64,000 nt of DNA, taken from JADGHX01 sp963837755 (GTDB lineage: Bacteria; Pseudomonadota; Gammaproteobacteria; Steroidobacterales; Steroidobacteraceae). The stretch covers positions 1,364,001 to 1,428,000 of the forward strand of contig CAWIOP010000001.1 of assembly GCA_963837755.1 (NCBI GenBank), read 5' to 3'. The translations under genes were made by a program, and so were the position numbers. This document shows positions 50,845-59,360 of this stretch, piece after piece. Numbering within the stretch: the stretch's first letter is position 1; every line of letters starts with the position of its first letter. The notes beneath the pieces are model-generated. The model was not told the origin of the DNA, did not search any database, and saw only the letters and a program-made list of their open reading frames with translations.

Positions 50845-51495
50845 ATGATCCTTCGCCAGCTCCAGCAATTGATCGGTGGCATCTACGATGTGAGCGTCAC
50901 TCACGACGTGTACGATTTTCTCGTCACGAACCGTGCGCAGCTGCCCGCCGTGGCCCGCCACGGCACCAACGATGAGGAGCTGATCGTTGCCGAAGAGCAG
51001 GATGCGGTCGGCGTGTCTCTCTATCTCGATCCCGCGCTGCTGGCGCGGCTCCAGCAGTCGAACCCGATGGTGCGCCTCGACCAGCGGAACGTGGCCGACT
51101 ACTGGACCGCCCTCGAAGGCGTGAGCCATTTCCTCTACTTCGCGTGGAACGCCGGGCACGACAAGCCGGTTACGTTGCTCGAGCTGGAGCTGCAGGCGGA
51201 GATCGACAAATACGTCGCGAGCTATCTGCTGCTGAAGCGCCAGTTTCCGGAGCGCTTCCCTACGGAGCTCATGCACGTGCTGTTCGAGCGCACGCGCATC
51301 GACTCGCGGCTGGCGAACGGGCGCGAGCCGCTTTACCGGGCGGCCACCCGCCACGCCGAGAAGTTCTGCCGGCGGTTGTCGCAATCGCTGCGGGAATCCC
51401 GCTCAGCGATGGAAAATGGCGTGCTGGCGGAGCTGAGACGCTTCTACAGGCTGACGGACGCGCGCAAGGTCGCGCACATCGAACGGGGAGCGTAG
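50845..51495 (+). CDS. Uncharacterised helical protein, second of a pair
   Basis: Soluble protein of 216 residues: LIGGIYDVSVTHDVYDFLVT, DELLIVAEEQDAVGVSLYLD-like acidic stretch, ALEGVSHFLYFAWNAGHDKP, LLELELQAEIDKYVASYLLL and a basic C-terminus (LRRFYRLTDARKVAHIERGA). No family is recognised. Spacing and strand suggest an operon with the gene at 50154. The conserved-looking E/D-rich and aromatic segments suggest a defined fold, possibly a binding or regulatory partner of the first protein. Confidence 0.75.
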   Translation: MILRQLQQLIGGIYDVSVTHDVYDFLVTNRAQLPAVARHGTNDEELIVAEEQDAVGVSLYLDPALLARLQQSNPMVRLDQRNVADYWTALEGVSHFLYFAWNAGHDKPVTLLELELQAEIDKYVASYLLLKRQFPERFPTELMHVLFERTRIDSRLANGREPLYRAATRHAEKFCRRLSQSLRESRSAMENGVLAELRRFYRLTDARKVAHIERGA

Positions 51496-51547
51496 TTGCC
51501 GCGCAGGCAGCGCGGCCGCGCTACGACGGCTATTACTCGGCAGGCTC

Positions 51548-51940
51548 CTATTCGCCGTTCTTTTTCCGCTCTTCCAGGGCCTTCATCATCTTGAGCCACT
51601 CGGAGAGCTTCTTGAGATCGCGCTTGCCACCCTTGGGTGCGCCCGCGGGCGCATGGGCGCCGGCCTTGTCAGGCTTGCGATCGTAAGGATTGAACGTGTC
51701 GTCGACCTTCACTTCGAGCTTCGGCTCGAGCCCACGCCGCAGCTTCGTGTCGCCGCGCCCGCTGCGCGTGGCGTCTTTGAGCTCGAATACCGGCCGCTCG
51801 TAATGGTTCGGCGCGTCGCGCCACTCGACGGATGCGCTGCCGCGCTCGTCATGGACTACCTTGCCGATGCGTCGCCGCTCGCTTGGTGTGCGGCTGTCAT
51901 TGTCTTCGGGCGCAGTTCGCTTCCCGCTTGATCTGTTCAC
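51548..51940 (-). CDS. Hydrophilic protein of unknown function
   Basis: Protein of 130 residues, very rich in charged residues (RSSGKRTAPEDNDSRTPSE; lysine-rich C-terminus LKKLSEWLKMMKALEERKK). It contains a middle segment KVVHDERGSASVEWRDAP that looks structured. No known domain. It converges on the uncharacterised pair. It may be mostly disordered with a C-terminal helix. Confidence 0.6.
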   Translation of the reverse strand: MNRSSGKRTAPEDNDSRTPSERRRIGKVVHDERGSASVEWRDAPNHYERPVFELKDATRSGRGDTKLRRGLEPKLEVKVDDTFNPYDRKPDKAGAHAPAGAPKGGKRDLKKLSEWLKMMKALEERKKNGE

Positions 51941-52112
51941 GCGTTATGTTTTATGTCGCGCCGGCCCCATTTCCGGCACGCTAACTATGGGCTCTGAGGT
52001 CCTCGTCGACTGCGCAGGCCGTCACGAAATGGCCAAAAGTGACACAGCCGGTCACTCTTGCGCACTCGCAAGACATAACGCGCAAGCGGCCCATTGCTGG
52101 CGCCGGTCGGTC

Positions 52113-52631
52113 TCAAATGCGATGCACGGCGCGCATGAGGCCCAGCGCCGTCTTGGCGTCGTTGATGGTGCCTTCGACGGCCCACTGGTGCGCCTCGGCC
52201 AACGGCACCCAGTGCACCTCGAAGACTTCCGCGGACTCGGGCGCCGCCGGCGCCTCCTGCAACCCGGTGGCCAGGTACAGATGCACCACTTCGCGCAGCA
52301 CGCCAGGCGACGGGATGCACGTCCCGAGGCTTTCCCACTTCGCGGCCCGCGTGCCCGCTTCTTCGACGAGCTCGCGTTGCGCCGTGGTGAGCGGCGGCTC
52401 GCCCGGCTCCAGCTTTCCGGCGGGCAGCTCCCACAAATAGCCGCCCACGGCATGACGATGCTGACGAAGCAGACACACACGCCGTTCTTTATCGATGGCG
52501 ACGATGGCCGCGCCGCCGGGGTGATGAACGATCTCGAGCGCCGCGCGATGGCCGTTCGGCAATGTCACGTCGTCAATGGTCACTGTGATGACGCGGCCGC
52601 GAAACTGCGTGGTGCTGCTGTGTACTGTCAT
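52113..52631 (-). CDS. Nudix hydrolase (ADP-ribose pyrophosphatase-like)
   Basis: Protein of 172 residues with a complete Nudix box, GKLEPGEPPLTTAQRELVEE followed by AG, and the upstream LLRQHRHAVGGYLWELPAG typical of the ADP-sugar pyrophosphatase group. The group hydrolyses ADP-ribose or ADP-sugars to AMP and sugar phosphate in the cytoplasm. An ADP-glucose substrate would be relevant to the glycogen locus but is not indicated. It is divergent from the P-loop protein at 52676, with 44 bases between. The frame is intact. Confidence 0.9.
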   Translation of the reverse strand: MTVHSSTTQFRGRVITVTIDDVTLPNGHRAALEIVHHPGGAAIVAIDKERRVCLLRQHRHAVGGYLWELPAGKLEPGEPPLTTAQRELVEEAGTRAAKWESLGTCIPSPGVLREVVHLYLATGLQEAPAAPESAEVFEVHWVPLAEAHQWAVEGTINDAKTALGLMRAVHRI

Positions 52632-52675
52632 GTGCGCGAGCGTACTGGCACCGCCGAAGCGCGTACAGTTCGTTC

Positions 52676-53224
52676 ATGTCGAACGTGAGACTCATCGTCG
52701 TGACCGGCCTGCCCGGAGCGGGCAAGACCACGCTCGCGCGCGAGCTTGCCGCGCGCTATCGCCTGCCGCTCATTGGCAAAGACCTGATCAAGGAGCCGTT
52801 GCTCGACGTGCTCGGTGCCGCCGATGCCGCGCAGTCCCGGCGCCTGAGCGACGCAAGCTTCGCCGTGCTGTTCGGCGTGGCGCGTGCGCTGGAGGCGGCG
52901 GGCGTAAGCTTCCTGCTCGAAGGCAATTTTCGTCCCGGCGAGCACGAGGCGCCGCTGCAGGAAGCACTCGGCACGGCGTGGGTTGCGCAGATAGTGTGCC
53001 GCGCACCGGAGGCGGAGCGCGTCACGCGCCTGGCGGCTCGACAGAGCGATCCGTTGCGCCATGTGGGGCACCACTTGGGTGAGCGTTTGGCGGCTCAATC
53101 CCCACCCGCGCGCGCAGATGCATTTCTCGATTTGCCCTCCGCCCGCTTTGTCCAGGATGCACACGGCCATACAGTGCACGCTGCCCTCAACGACTGGATG
53201 AATCTGCGCGCACCGTCGCCCTGA
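52676..53224 (+). CDS. P-loop ATPase/kinase-like protein
   Basis: Protein of 182 residues with Walker A in IVVTGLPGAGKTTLARELAA, then YRLPLIGKDLIKEPLLDVLG and a Walker B-like SFLLEGNFRPGEH. It resembles small-molecule kinases or zeta-toxin-like AAA_33 proteins, which phosphorylate a small metabolite or nucleotide. The substrate is not predictable. No antitoxin-like gene adjoins it, so a toxin role is unlikely. The frame is intact. Confidence 0.75.
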   Translation: MSNVRLIVVTGLPGAGKTTLARELAARYRLPLIGKDLIKEPLLDVLGAADAAQSRRLSDASFAVLFGVARALEAAGVSFLLEGNFRPGEHEAPLQEALGTAWVAQIVCRAPEAERVTRLAARQSDPLRHVGHHLGERLAAQSPPARADAFLDLPSARFVQDAHGHTVHAALNDWMNLRAPSP

Positions 53225-53288
53225 ACCCGGTCTTCGAGTGAACCAGTTCGATAGCGAGCCCCGGGCGTGTTACGTATAGTCCGGGCGC

Positions 53289-55376
53289 ATGTCGACTGCG
53301 TCACATCTCGAGAAGCTGAACGGGCCTCAGAAGAAGGCCGTGACTCATGGCGAGCCGCTCGCCAAGGGCATCAAGGCCGGCCCGCTGCTCGTTGTCGCGG
53401 GCGCCGGCACGGGCAAGACCAACACGCTCGCGCATCGCGTGGCGCACCTTGCCATTCACGGCGTCGACCCCGGGCGCATCCTCATGCTCACGTTCACACG
53501 CCGTGCGGCCACCGAGATGCGCCGTCGTGCGCACGAGATCATCAAGGTGGCGCTCAACGAGCCGCTCGGCGGCGTGAGCCAGAGCGTCTCACAGCGGCTC
53601 ACCTGGGCTGGCACGTTCCATTCCATTGGCAACCGCCTGCTACGCCACTACGCGAAGCACCTGAAGCTCGACCCGCAGTTCACCGTGGTCGATCGCGGCG
53701 ACGCCGCCGATCTCATGGACACCGTGCGCACGGAGCTCGGTTTCGCCAGCAAGGAGCAGCGATTCCCCCGCAAGGAAACCTGCCTTCAGATCTATTCCTT
53801 CCGCGTGAACACGCACGAGCCGCTCAAGGAAACGCTGGAGCAGCAGTACCCGTGGTGCGTGCAGTGGGAGGCGGACCTCACGAAGCTCTATCGCGCGTAC
53901 GTAGAGCGAAAACAACGCTGCAGCATCCTCGACTACGACGACTTGCTGCTTTACTGGCACGCCATGATGGCGGACGCGCGCCTCGCCCAGCACGTCAGCT
54001 CGCACTTCGACCACATTCTCGTCGACGAATATCAGGACACGAATCGCCTGCAGGCCGAGATCCTGCTCTCGTTGCGGCCCGACGGTGCCGGCCTCACGGT
54101 GGTGGGTGACGATGCGCAGGCCATCTATTCGTTCCGGGCGGCGGCCGTGGACAACATCCTGGGGTTCCCGGATCGCTTCACGCCGCGCGCGGAAGTGGTG
54201 ACGCTCGCGCAGAACTACCGCTCCACGCAGCTCGTGCTCGACGCGTCGAACGCGCTGATGGCCGAAGCGCCGCGCCAGTATCGCAAGCACCTGCTGTCGG
54301 TTCGCGGGGAGGGCACATCGCGCCCCGCCCTGGTTACCGTGGAAGACCTGCAGACACAGGCCGAATGCATCTGCGCCGAAGTGCTGAAGCGCCGCGAGGG
54401 CAACGTGCCGCTACGGCGGCAGGCCGTGCTCTTCCGCACGTCGAGCCACAGCGACGTGCTCGAAGTGGAGCTCTCGAGGCGCAAGATCCCGTTCGTGAAG
54501 TACGGCGGCCTCAAGTTCCTCGAGGCCTCGCACGTCAAGGACCTGATGAGCGTGCTGCGCTGGGCGGACAATCCGCGCAACACCGTTGCCGCGTTCCGCA
54601 TGCTGCAGCTCATTCCCGGCATGGGCCCTGCGAATGCCAGCAAGTGCATCGAGCACCTGCAGGCCCAGAACAATTCCTTCGAAGCGCTGAAGACCTTCAC
54701 CGTGCTGCCGCAGGCCATGGGCATGGCCTGGCGCAAGACCTGCGAGCTCATGACGAGTCTTGCGGATCCGCAGCGTCAGTGGCAGGGCCAGGTGAACATG
54801 GTGCGCGAGTGGTACCGCCCGCACTTCGAGCAGATCTACGAGCACTTCCACACGCGCGTCGGCGACCTCGACCAGCTCGAGCTGCTGTCGGGTCAGTATC
54901 CGTCGCGCGAGCGTTTTCTCACCGAGCTCACGCTCGACCCGCCGAACGCCACCAGCGATCTGGCGGGCCAGCCCATGCTCGATGAGGATTACCTCACCCT
55001 CTCCACCATCCACTCCGCCAAGGGCATGGAGTGGGACACGGTCTACCTGCTCAACGTGGTGGACGGCAGCTTCCCCAACGAGTTCTCCACCGGCAAGCCG
55101 GAGCTCATCGAAGAAGAGCGCCGCCTGCTCTACGTGGGCATGACGCGCGCGCAGAACGACCTGCTGCTGATGTCACCGCTCAAGTTCCATCTCACCAACC
55201 AGCACCGCACGGGCGACGCCCACGTGTATGGCGGGCGCAGCCGCTTTCTCACGGAGAAAGTGACGAAGTGCTTCGAACCCCGCACCTTCCAGGGCTCGGC
55301 GATGGGCGACACGGCCCTGCAGGCTTCCGCCGAATCGACGCTCGACGTCGGCGCGCGGCTGAAAGAGATGTGGTGA
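53289..55376 (+). CDS. UvrD/Rep-type ATP-dependent DNA helicase
   Basis: Superfamily 1A helicase of 695 residues. The motifs appear in order: Ia-like LNGPQKKAVTHG, Walker A VVAGAGTGKTNTLAHRVAHL, ILMLTFTRRAATEMRRRA, Walker B ILVDEYQDTNRLQAEIL, VVGDDAQAIYSFRAA, LAQNYRSTQ, LSTIHSAKGMEWDTVYLLN and LLYVGMTRAQNDLLL. It would unwind DNA 3' to 5' in repair or replication restart. It is a little shorter than UvrD or Rep and lacks a long C-terminal tail, so it is a paralogue rather than a certain uvrD. The frame is intact. Confidence 0.92.
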   Translation: MSTASHLEKLNGPQKKAVTHGEPLAKGIKAGPLLVVAGAGTGKTNTLAHRVAHLAIHGVDPGRILMLTFTRRAATEMRRRAHEIIKVALNEPLGGVSQSVSQRLTWAGTFHSIGNRLLRHYAKHLKLDPQFTVVDRGDAADLMDTVRTELGFASKEQRFPRKETCLQIYSFRVNTHEPLKETLEQQYPWCVQWEADLTKLYRAYVERKQRCSILDYDDLLLYWHAMMADARLAQHVSSHFDHILVDEYQDTNRLQAEILLSLRPDGAGLTVVGDDAQAIYSFRAAAVDNILGFPDRFTPRAEVVTLAQNYRSTQLVLDASNALMAEAPRQYRKHLLSVRGEGTSRPALVTVEDLQTQAECICAEVLKRREGNVPLRRQAVLFRTSSHSDVLEVELSRRKIPFVKYGGLKFLEASHVKDLMSVLRWADNPRNTVAAFRMLQLIPGMGPANASKCIEHLQAQNNSFEALKTFTVLPQAMGMAWRKTCELMTSLADPQRQWQGQVNMVREWYRPHFEQIYEHFHTRVGDLDQLELLSGQYPSRERFLTELTLDPPNATSDLAGQPMLDEDYLTLSTIHSAKGMEWDTVYLLNVVDGSFPNEFSTGKPELIEEERRLLYVGMTRAQNDLLLMSPLKFHLTNQHRTGDAHVYGGRSRFLTEKVTKCFEPRTFQGSAMGDTALQASAESTLDVGARLKEMW

Positions 55377-55421
55377 GCCGGCGCGGACAGTGCGCCTGCT
55401 TACGAAGGGCTCACTCGAGGC

Positions 55422-56261
55422 TCAGGGCTTTGCCGGTTTCACGAACTTCAGCGTGAAGCGATCGCTCTCGCCGATGGCGGTGTATTTCTCGCGGTCCTTG
55501 TCGCCGAGCCGATAGACGGGCGGCAACGTCCACACGCCCTGCTCGTAATCCTTCGTGTCCTTCGGGTTCGCGTTGATCTCCGATTTCGCGACGAGCCGGA
55601 AGCCCTGGGCCTGGATCAGGTCGATGGCGTACTGCTCGTTCACGTAGCCGGATTTCGCTCGAGGGTCTTGCGGCGTGGCGGGGTTGCCCCGGTGCTCCAC
55701 GACGCCAAGCACGCCGCCCGGCTTCAACGCCCTGTACATCGCGGCGAACACCTGCGGCGCGTTGTTGCGACCCATCCAGTTATGGATGTTCCGGAACGTC
55801 AGCACCATGTCGACGGAACCCGGCGGCACGATGTCACGACCATCGTCATGGAGCGTAGTGACGCTCACCTTGTCGTAGAGCGCCGGGTTGCCGGCCAGCT
55901 TCTGTTTGAAATTCGATACACGCGTTTCCTGGCTCGCATTGCCAGGCGCCGCGTCGAGCACGGCGGCGTAGTACGCGCCTTTCTCGCGCACGAGCGGCGC
56001 GATGATCTCGGTGTACCACCCCGAGGGGTCGGGCCAGATCTCCACCACGCGCATCTCGGGGCGCAAGCCGAAGAACAGCAGCGTCTCCTTCGGATGGCGA
56101 TGTGCGTCGCGCGCGCGATTGGCTTCGGAGCGATGCGCGCCCGCGAGCAGCGCGTCGAGCGACTGGCTCGTCGCGAGGCGCGAGCTGGTTTGCGTCGCGC
56201 AGGCGGCCACGACGATGGCCGACGCCAAGGCGACGAACGTCGCTCTCACGAATGCCGACAT
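55422..56261 (-). CDS. Exported methyltransferase-fold lipoprotein
   Basis: Protein of 279 residues. The start at 56261 has a GAGGAGCG site; the frame is open further upstream. A lipoprotein-type signal (FVALASAIVVAACAT) is followed by a Rossmann-like methyltransferase fold (PEMRVVEIWPDPSGWYTEII; GSVDMVLTFRNIHNWMG; ALKPGGVLGVVEHRG). The usual glycine-rich SAM motif (xDxGxGxG) is replaced by VEIWPDPSGW. Export would place it where SAM is not expected, so catalytic activity as a methyltransferase is doubtful. Related exported proteins are annotated as class I methyltransferases; their function is unknown. Confidence 0.75.
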   Translation of the reverse strand: MSAFVRATFVALASAIVVAACATQTSSRLATSQSLDALLAGAHRSEANRARDAHRHPKETLLFFGLRPEMRVVEIWPDPSGWYTEIIAPLVREKGAYYAAVLDAAPGNASQETRVSNFKQKLAGNPALYDKVSVTTLHDDGRDIVPPGSVDMVLTFRNIHNWMGRNNAPQVFAAMYRALKPGGVLGVVEHRGNPATPQDPRAKSGYVNEQYAIDLIQAQGFRLVAKSEINANPKDTKDYEQGVWTLPPVYRLGDKDREKYTAIGESDRFTLKFVKPAKP

Positions 56262-56316
56262 GGAACGCTCCTCATCCGTTCGGATCGATTCTGGCGGGCA
56301 CACGATAACGCGGAGC

Positions 56317-56351
56317 GCAAAAACAAAGAACCCCGCACGGAGCGGGGTTCT
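56317..56351 (-). terminator. Rho-independent terminator of the RRM protein gene
   Basis: On the minus strand AGAACCCCGC pairs with GCGGGGTTCT around a 5-base loop, followed by CTTTGTTTTTGC. It lies about 55 bases past the RRM gene stop. Confidence 0.85.
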
Positions 56352-56405
56352 CAAGGACCGAGCATCGGAAAGCCCCGGGCGAGGGTTTCCGGCGCGCGGT
56401 GCACG

Positions 56406-56687
56406 TCAGCGGCGGAAGGGGCCGCCGCCCTGGCGCGGGCGTTGCGGACGTTCCTGTGCTTCGTTGACGCGCAGTGGGCGGCCATTCATCTGAAAGCCGT
56501 TCAAGGCCTGAATGGCAGCTTGTGCTTCGCTTTGCGGCATGTCGACAAAACCGAAGCCGCGGGGCTTTCCGGTCTCGCGGTCATTGATGAGCTTGACCGA
56601 ATCGACCTTACCGTGACGCTCGAAGAGGCTTCGGACGTCTTGCTCTGTGGCGTTGAAGGGGAGATTCCCTACGTAGATCGTCGTCAT
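56406..56687 (-). CDS. Small RRM-type RNA-binding protein
   Basis: Protein of 93 residues with one RNA recognition motif: RNP2 IYVGNLPFNA and RNP1 KPRGFGFVDM, with aromatic residues in the RNA-contacting positions. A short arginine/glycine-rich tail (RPQRPRQGGGPFRR) follows. It would bind single-stranded RNA in the cytoplasm; such proteins often respond to cold. The start at 56687 (MTTIYVGNL) matches the family; the frame is open upstream without similarity. It is followed by a strong terminator. Confidence 0.92.
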   Translation of the reverse strand: MTTIYVGNLPFNATEQDVRSLFERHGKVDSVKLINDRETGKPRGFGFVDMPQSEAQAAIQALNGFQMNGRPLRVNEAQERPQRPRQGGGPFRR

Positions 56688-57222
56688 CCAATCACTCGCT
56701 TGAGATAAGCGGCCAGCGGCGTACCGCACGAGTCGGTCGCATGAACCGCGTGAGAGACAGTCAAACAGGTCAAGGCTTCAAGGCACACGATCGGCATGTT
56801 TTGTAGTCAATGCGCAGCGCTTGGGCCCGGCGGCCTGCACCTTGCGTTCGCGCACCGAAGGGATCGTGGTGGGGCGTAGAAGAAGTGGGCTCAACTCACG
56901 CACTTGACGATCACTCGTTGCGGAGACCGAACGCCCGCCCGATGCTACTCCCGGCCCCCGAGCGAAGTAAACAGCAGTGCGAAACGCAACAGGGACTGCG
57001 CGAAAGCTTGCCCGGTGATGCGCGTACGCCACGCGCCGGCACTGCATTTTCCCCTGTAACAACCGCATGAATCGGCCGGTCTGGTGGTACGTGCCGACGT
57101 GCGCCCGTCAGCGGCGGCGCGGGTCCGTGGTTTGATTGCGCCAGTGAGGTCGGGCGTACCGCGGTTGATACAACCTGCGGTTCATACGCCCGACCAGCCA
57201 CGAGGGCCGCCGCGGGCCTGCC
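56688..57222. other. Intergenic region between RRM gene and speA
   Basis: This 535-base stretch has no recognised gene. It presumably holds the promoter and leader of the RRM gene near 56690-56900 and ends with a long hairpin at 57148-57195 downstream of speA. No tRNA or small RNA could be assigned. Confidence 0.5.
57148..57195. repeat. Long imperfect hairpin downstream of speA
   Basis: GGTCGGGCGT pairs with ACGCCCGACC; inside, ACCGC pairs with GCGGT and GGTTG with CAACC around a 3-base loop, giving about 20 base pairs with two small bulges. It begins about 28 bases after the speA stop and lacks a T-run on either strand, so it is not a classical terminator. It may protect the speA mRNA 3' end or be a repeat-type element. 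Confidence 0.65.
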
Positions 57223-59220
57223 TCAGACGGCGCCGGCCGGTTCCAGATAGGCGTAGCCGTTCAACTCACCCTCGTAGAAGCGCTTGAGCATCTGGCTTTC
57301 CGCCAGCGTCATGCGCCCGTCGCGTATGGCGCGCTCGCAGTCCCGCGCCAGGGCGGGGTACAGCTCTTCCACGTCGTACTCCATGTACTCCAGCACCTTG
57401 TTCGCCGTGTCGCCCTTCACGATCTCCTCGATCCACCAGCCGCCTTCGTCGTGCAGGCGGATGTGCACCACATGGGTGTCGCCGAAGAGGTTGTGCAGGT
57501 CGCCCAGCGTTTCCTGATAAGCCCCCACCAGGAACGCGGCGAGGTAGTACTCCTCGTTGGGCTTCAGGTCGTGCAGCTCGAGGCCGCGCTTCACGTCCCT
57601 TAGCGACACGAACTTGTCGATCTTGCCGTCCGAGTCGCAAGTGATGTCGGCCAGCACGCCGGTGCGGGTCGGGCGCTCGTCGAGCCGGTGAATCGGCATG
57701 ATCGGGAACAGCTGGTCGATGGCCCAGCTGTCCGGCAGGGACTGGAACACCGAGAAATTGCAGAAATAGATGTCGGAAAGAATCGTCTCGAGATCGTCCA
57801 GCTCTTCCGGGCGACGATCGAGGCGCCGGTAGGTGTCGCGGATCTTGGTGAGCGTGGCCCAGTAGAGCCGTTCGGCCAGCGCGCGAAACTCGAGCGACAG
57901 CAGCCCGAGGTTGAACATCTGCAGGATCTGGTCGCGCGCCGTCAGCGCGTCGTGATAGCACTCGACCAGCCGGCGCTCCGACACCGAGCGATAGGCTACG
58001 CACAGGTCCTGCACGGGCTGCGGCAGCTCCTGGGTGCCCTGGTAGTCGACGGCCGCGTCGCCCGTGACCCGAAACTTGTCGAGTGCCGATGAGCCGAGCG
58101 CATTGAAGATGAGCACGCTGCCGTAAGCCGCGATGGCGCGGCCGGACTCGCTCACGATCATGGGGTGCGGGATGTCGCGCGCGTTGCAGACGCTCGCAAT
58201 TCGGTACACCACGTCGCTGGCGTATTCATTTAGCGTGTAGTTCATCGACGAGGAGAAATTGGTGCCGCTGCCGTCGTAGTCCACGCCCAGGCCGCCGCCC
58301 ACGTCGATGTACTTGAGGCCCGCGCCCATGATCTTCAGCTCCGCATAGACGTGCGCGAGCTCGTTGATGGCATCCTTCACGCGGCGGATGTCCTGCAGCT
58401 GGCTGCCGGGGTGGCAGTGCACGAGCTGCAGGCAGTCGAGCATGTTGCGCTCCTTCAGGATGTTGAAGAGCTCCATGATCTCGGTGGCGAACAGGCCGAA
58501 CTTCGACTTTTCGCCGGCGGAGCCGGCCCAGCGGCCGGAGCCTTCGCTGAAGAGCTTCACGCGCACGCCCATGCGCGGGCGCACGCCATAGGTTTCCGCG
58601 TGCTTGAGGATGAGCGCGAGCTCATCGAAGTTCTCCACCACCGGGATGATGGTGCGGCCGAGCTTCGTGGCGAGCGTCACCGCCTCGATATAGCTGTGGT
58701 CCTTGAAGCCGTTGCAGACGATGAGGCGCTCCGGCTCGTTCTCCGTCATGGCCATCACGGCCAGCAGCTCGGGCTTGGAGCCCACCTCGAGGCCGAAGCC
58801 GAACTCCTTGCCGTAGCGGTACACCTCTTCCACGACGAGGCGCTGCTGGTTCACCTTGATGGGGAACACGGCGGCGTAGCGGTTCTTGTAGTCGTTCTCG
58901 GTGATGGCCTGCTGGAAGGCGGCGTGCAGGCTCTTCAGGCGGTGCGCGAGGATGTCGGAGAAGCGCACCACCACCGGCGTCGTGAGGTCGCGCGCCCGCA
59001 GGCCTTCGACGACTTCGAACAGATCGATGTCGCGGCCGGGCTGGGTGTCGGGGCGCACGACGAGGTGGCCGGAGTCGCTGATCGAGAAATAGCCTTTGCC
59101 CCAGGCGTTCACGTGATACAGGTCGAGGGAGTCCTGCACGCGCCACGGCTGCGCGGGGTTGTACTTCGGCTTGCCGTTCACGGCGTTTTTCGGATCGACG
59201 GCCACTAATGCATGCTCCAA
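57223..59220 (-). CDS. speA: Biosynthetic arginine decarboxylase
   Basis: Protein of 665 residues converting arginine to agmatine, the first step of the agmatine route to putrescine. The pyridoxal-phosphate lysine lies in AAVFPIKVNQQRLVVEEVYR. LVHCHPGSQLQDIRRVKDA, YIDVGGGLGVDYDGSGTNFS and the C-terminal LLSLEFRALAERLYWAT are all as in SpeA. The length is normal and the frame intact. The start at 59220 lies near the N-terminus of known SpeA proteins. A homospermidine synthase lies 1.9 kb away. No speB-like agmatinase is in the window. Confidence 0.95.
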   Translation of the reverse strand: MEHALVAVDPKNAVNGKPKYNPAQPWRVQDSLDLYHVNAWGKGYFSISDSGHLVVRPDTQPGRDIDLFEVVEGLRARDLTTPVVVRFSDILAHRLKSLHAAFQQAITENDYKNRYAAVFPIKVNQQRLVVEEVYRYGKEFGFGLEVGSKPELLAVMAMTENEPERLIVCNGFKDHSYIEAVTLATKLGRTIIPVVENFDELALILKHAETYGVRPRMGVRVKLFSEGSGRWAGSAGEKSKFGLFATEIMELFNILKERNMLDCLQLVHCHPGSQLQDIRRVKDAINELAHVYAELKIMGAGLKYIDVGGGLGVDYDGSGTNFSSSMNYTLNEYASDVVYRIASVCNARDIPHPMIVSESGRAIAAYGSVLIFNALGSSALDKFRVTGDAAVDYQGTQELPQPVQDLCVAYRSVSERRLVECYHDALTARDQILQMFNLGLLSLEFRALAERLYWATLTKIRDTYRRLDRRPEELDDLETILSDIYFCNFSVFQSLPDSWAIDQLFPIMPIHRLDERPTRTGVLADITCDSDGKIDKFVSLRDVKRGLELHDLKPNEEYYLAAFLVGAYQETLGDLHNLFGDTHVVHIRLHDEGGWWIEEIVKGDTANKVLEYMEYDVEELYPALARDCERAIRDGRMTLAESQMLKRFYEGELNGYAYLEPAGAV

Positions 59221-59360
59221 AAAGCAAATGGCCGGAACCCGTCAAGGGGCCCAGCCACGGCGCTCAATTCAGTTGGCGCGACGATAGCAAAAATGCGTGA
59301 CGAGTAAGAGGGCGGAGTGTTGGCGCCGTCGAGGGCGCAGCCGCGCTCTGCCGATCGCGC

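Noticed and set aside
52676..53224. Zeta-toxin of a toxin-antitoxin pair
   Set aside because: The P-loop fold is similar, but there is no small antitoxin gene upstream or downstream; the upstream neighbour is a divergent Nudix hydrolase.
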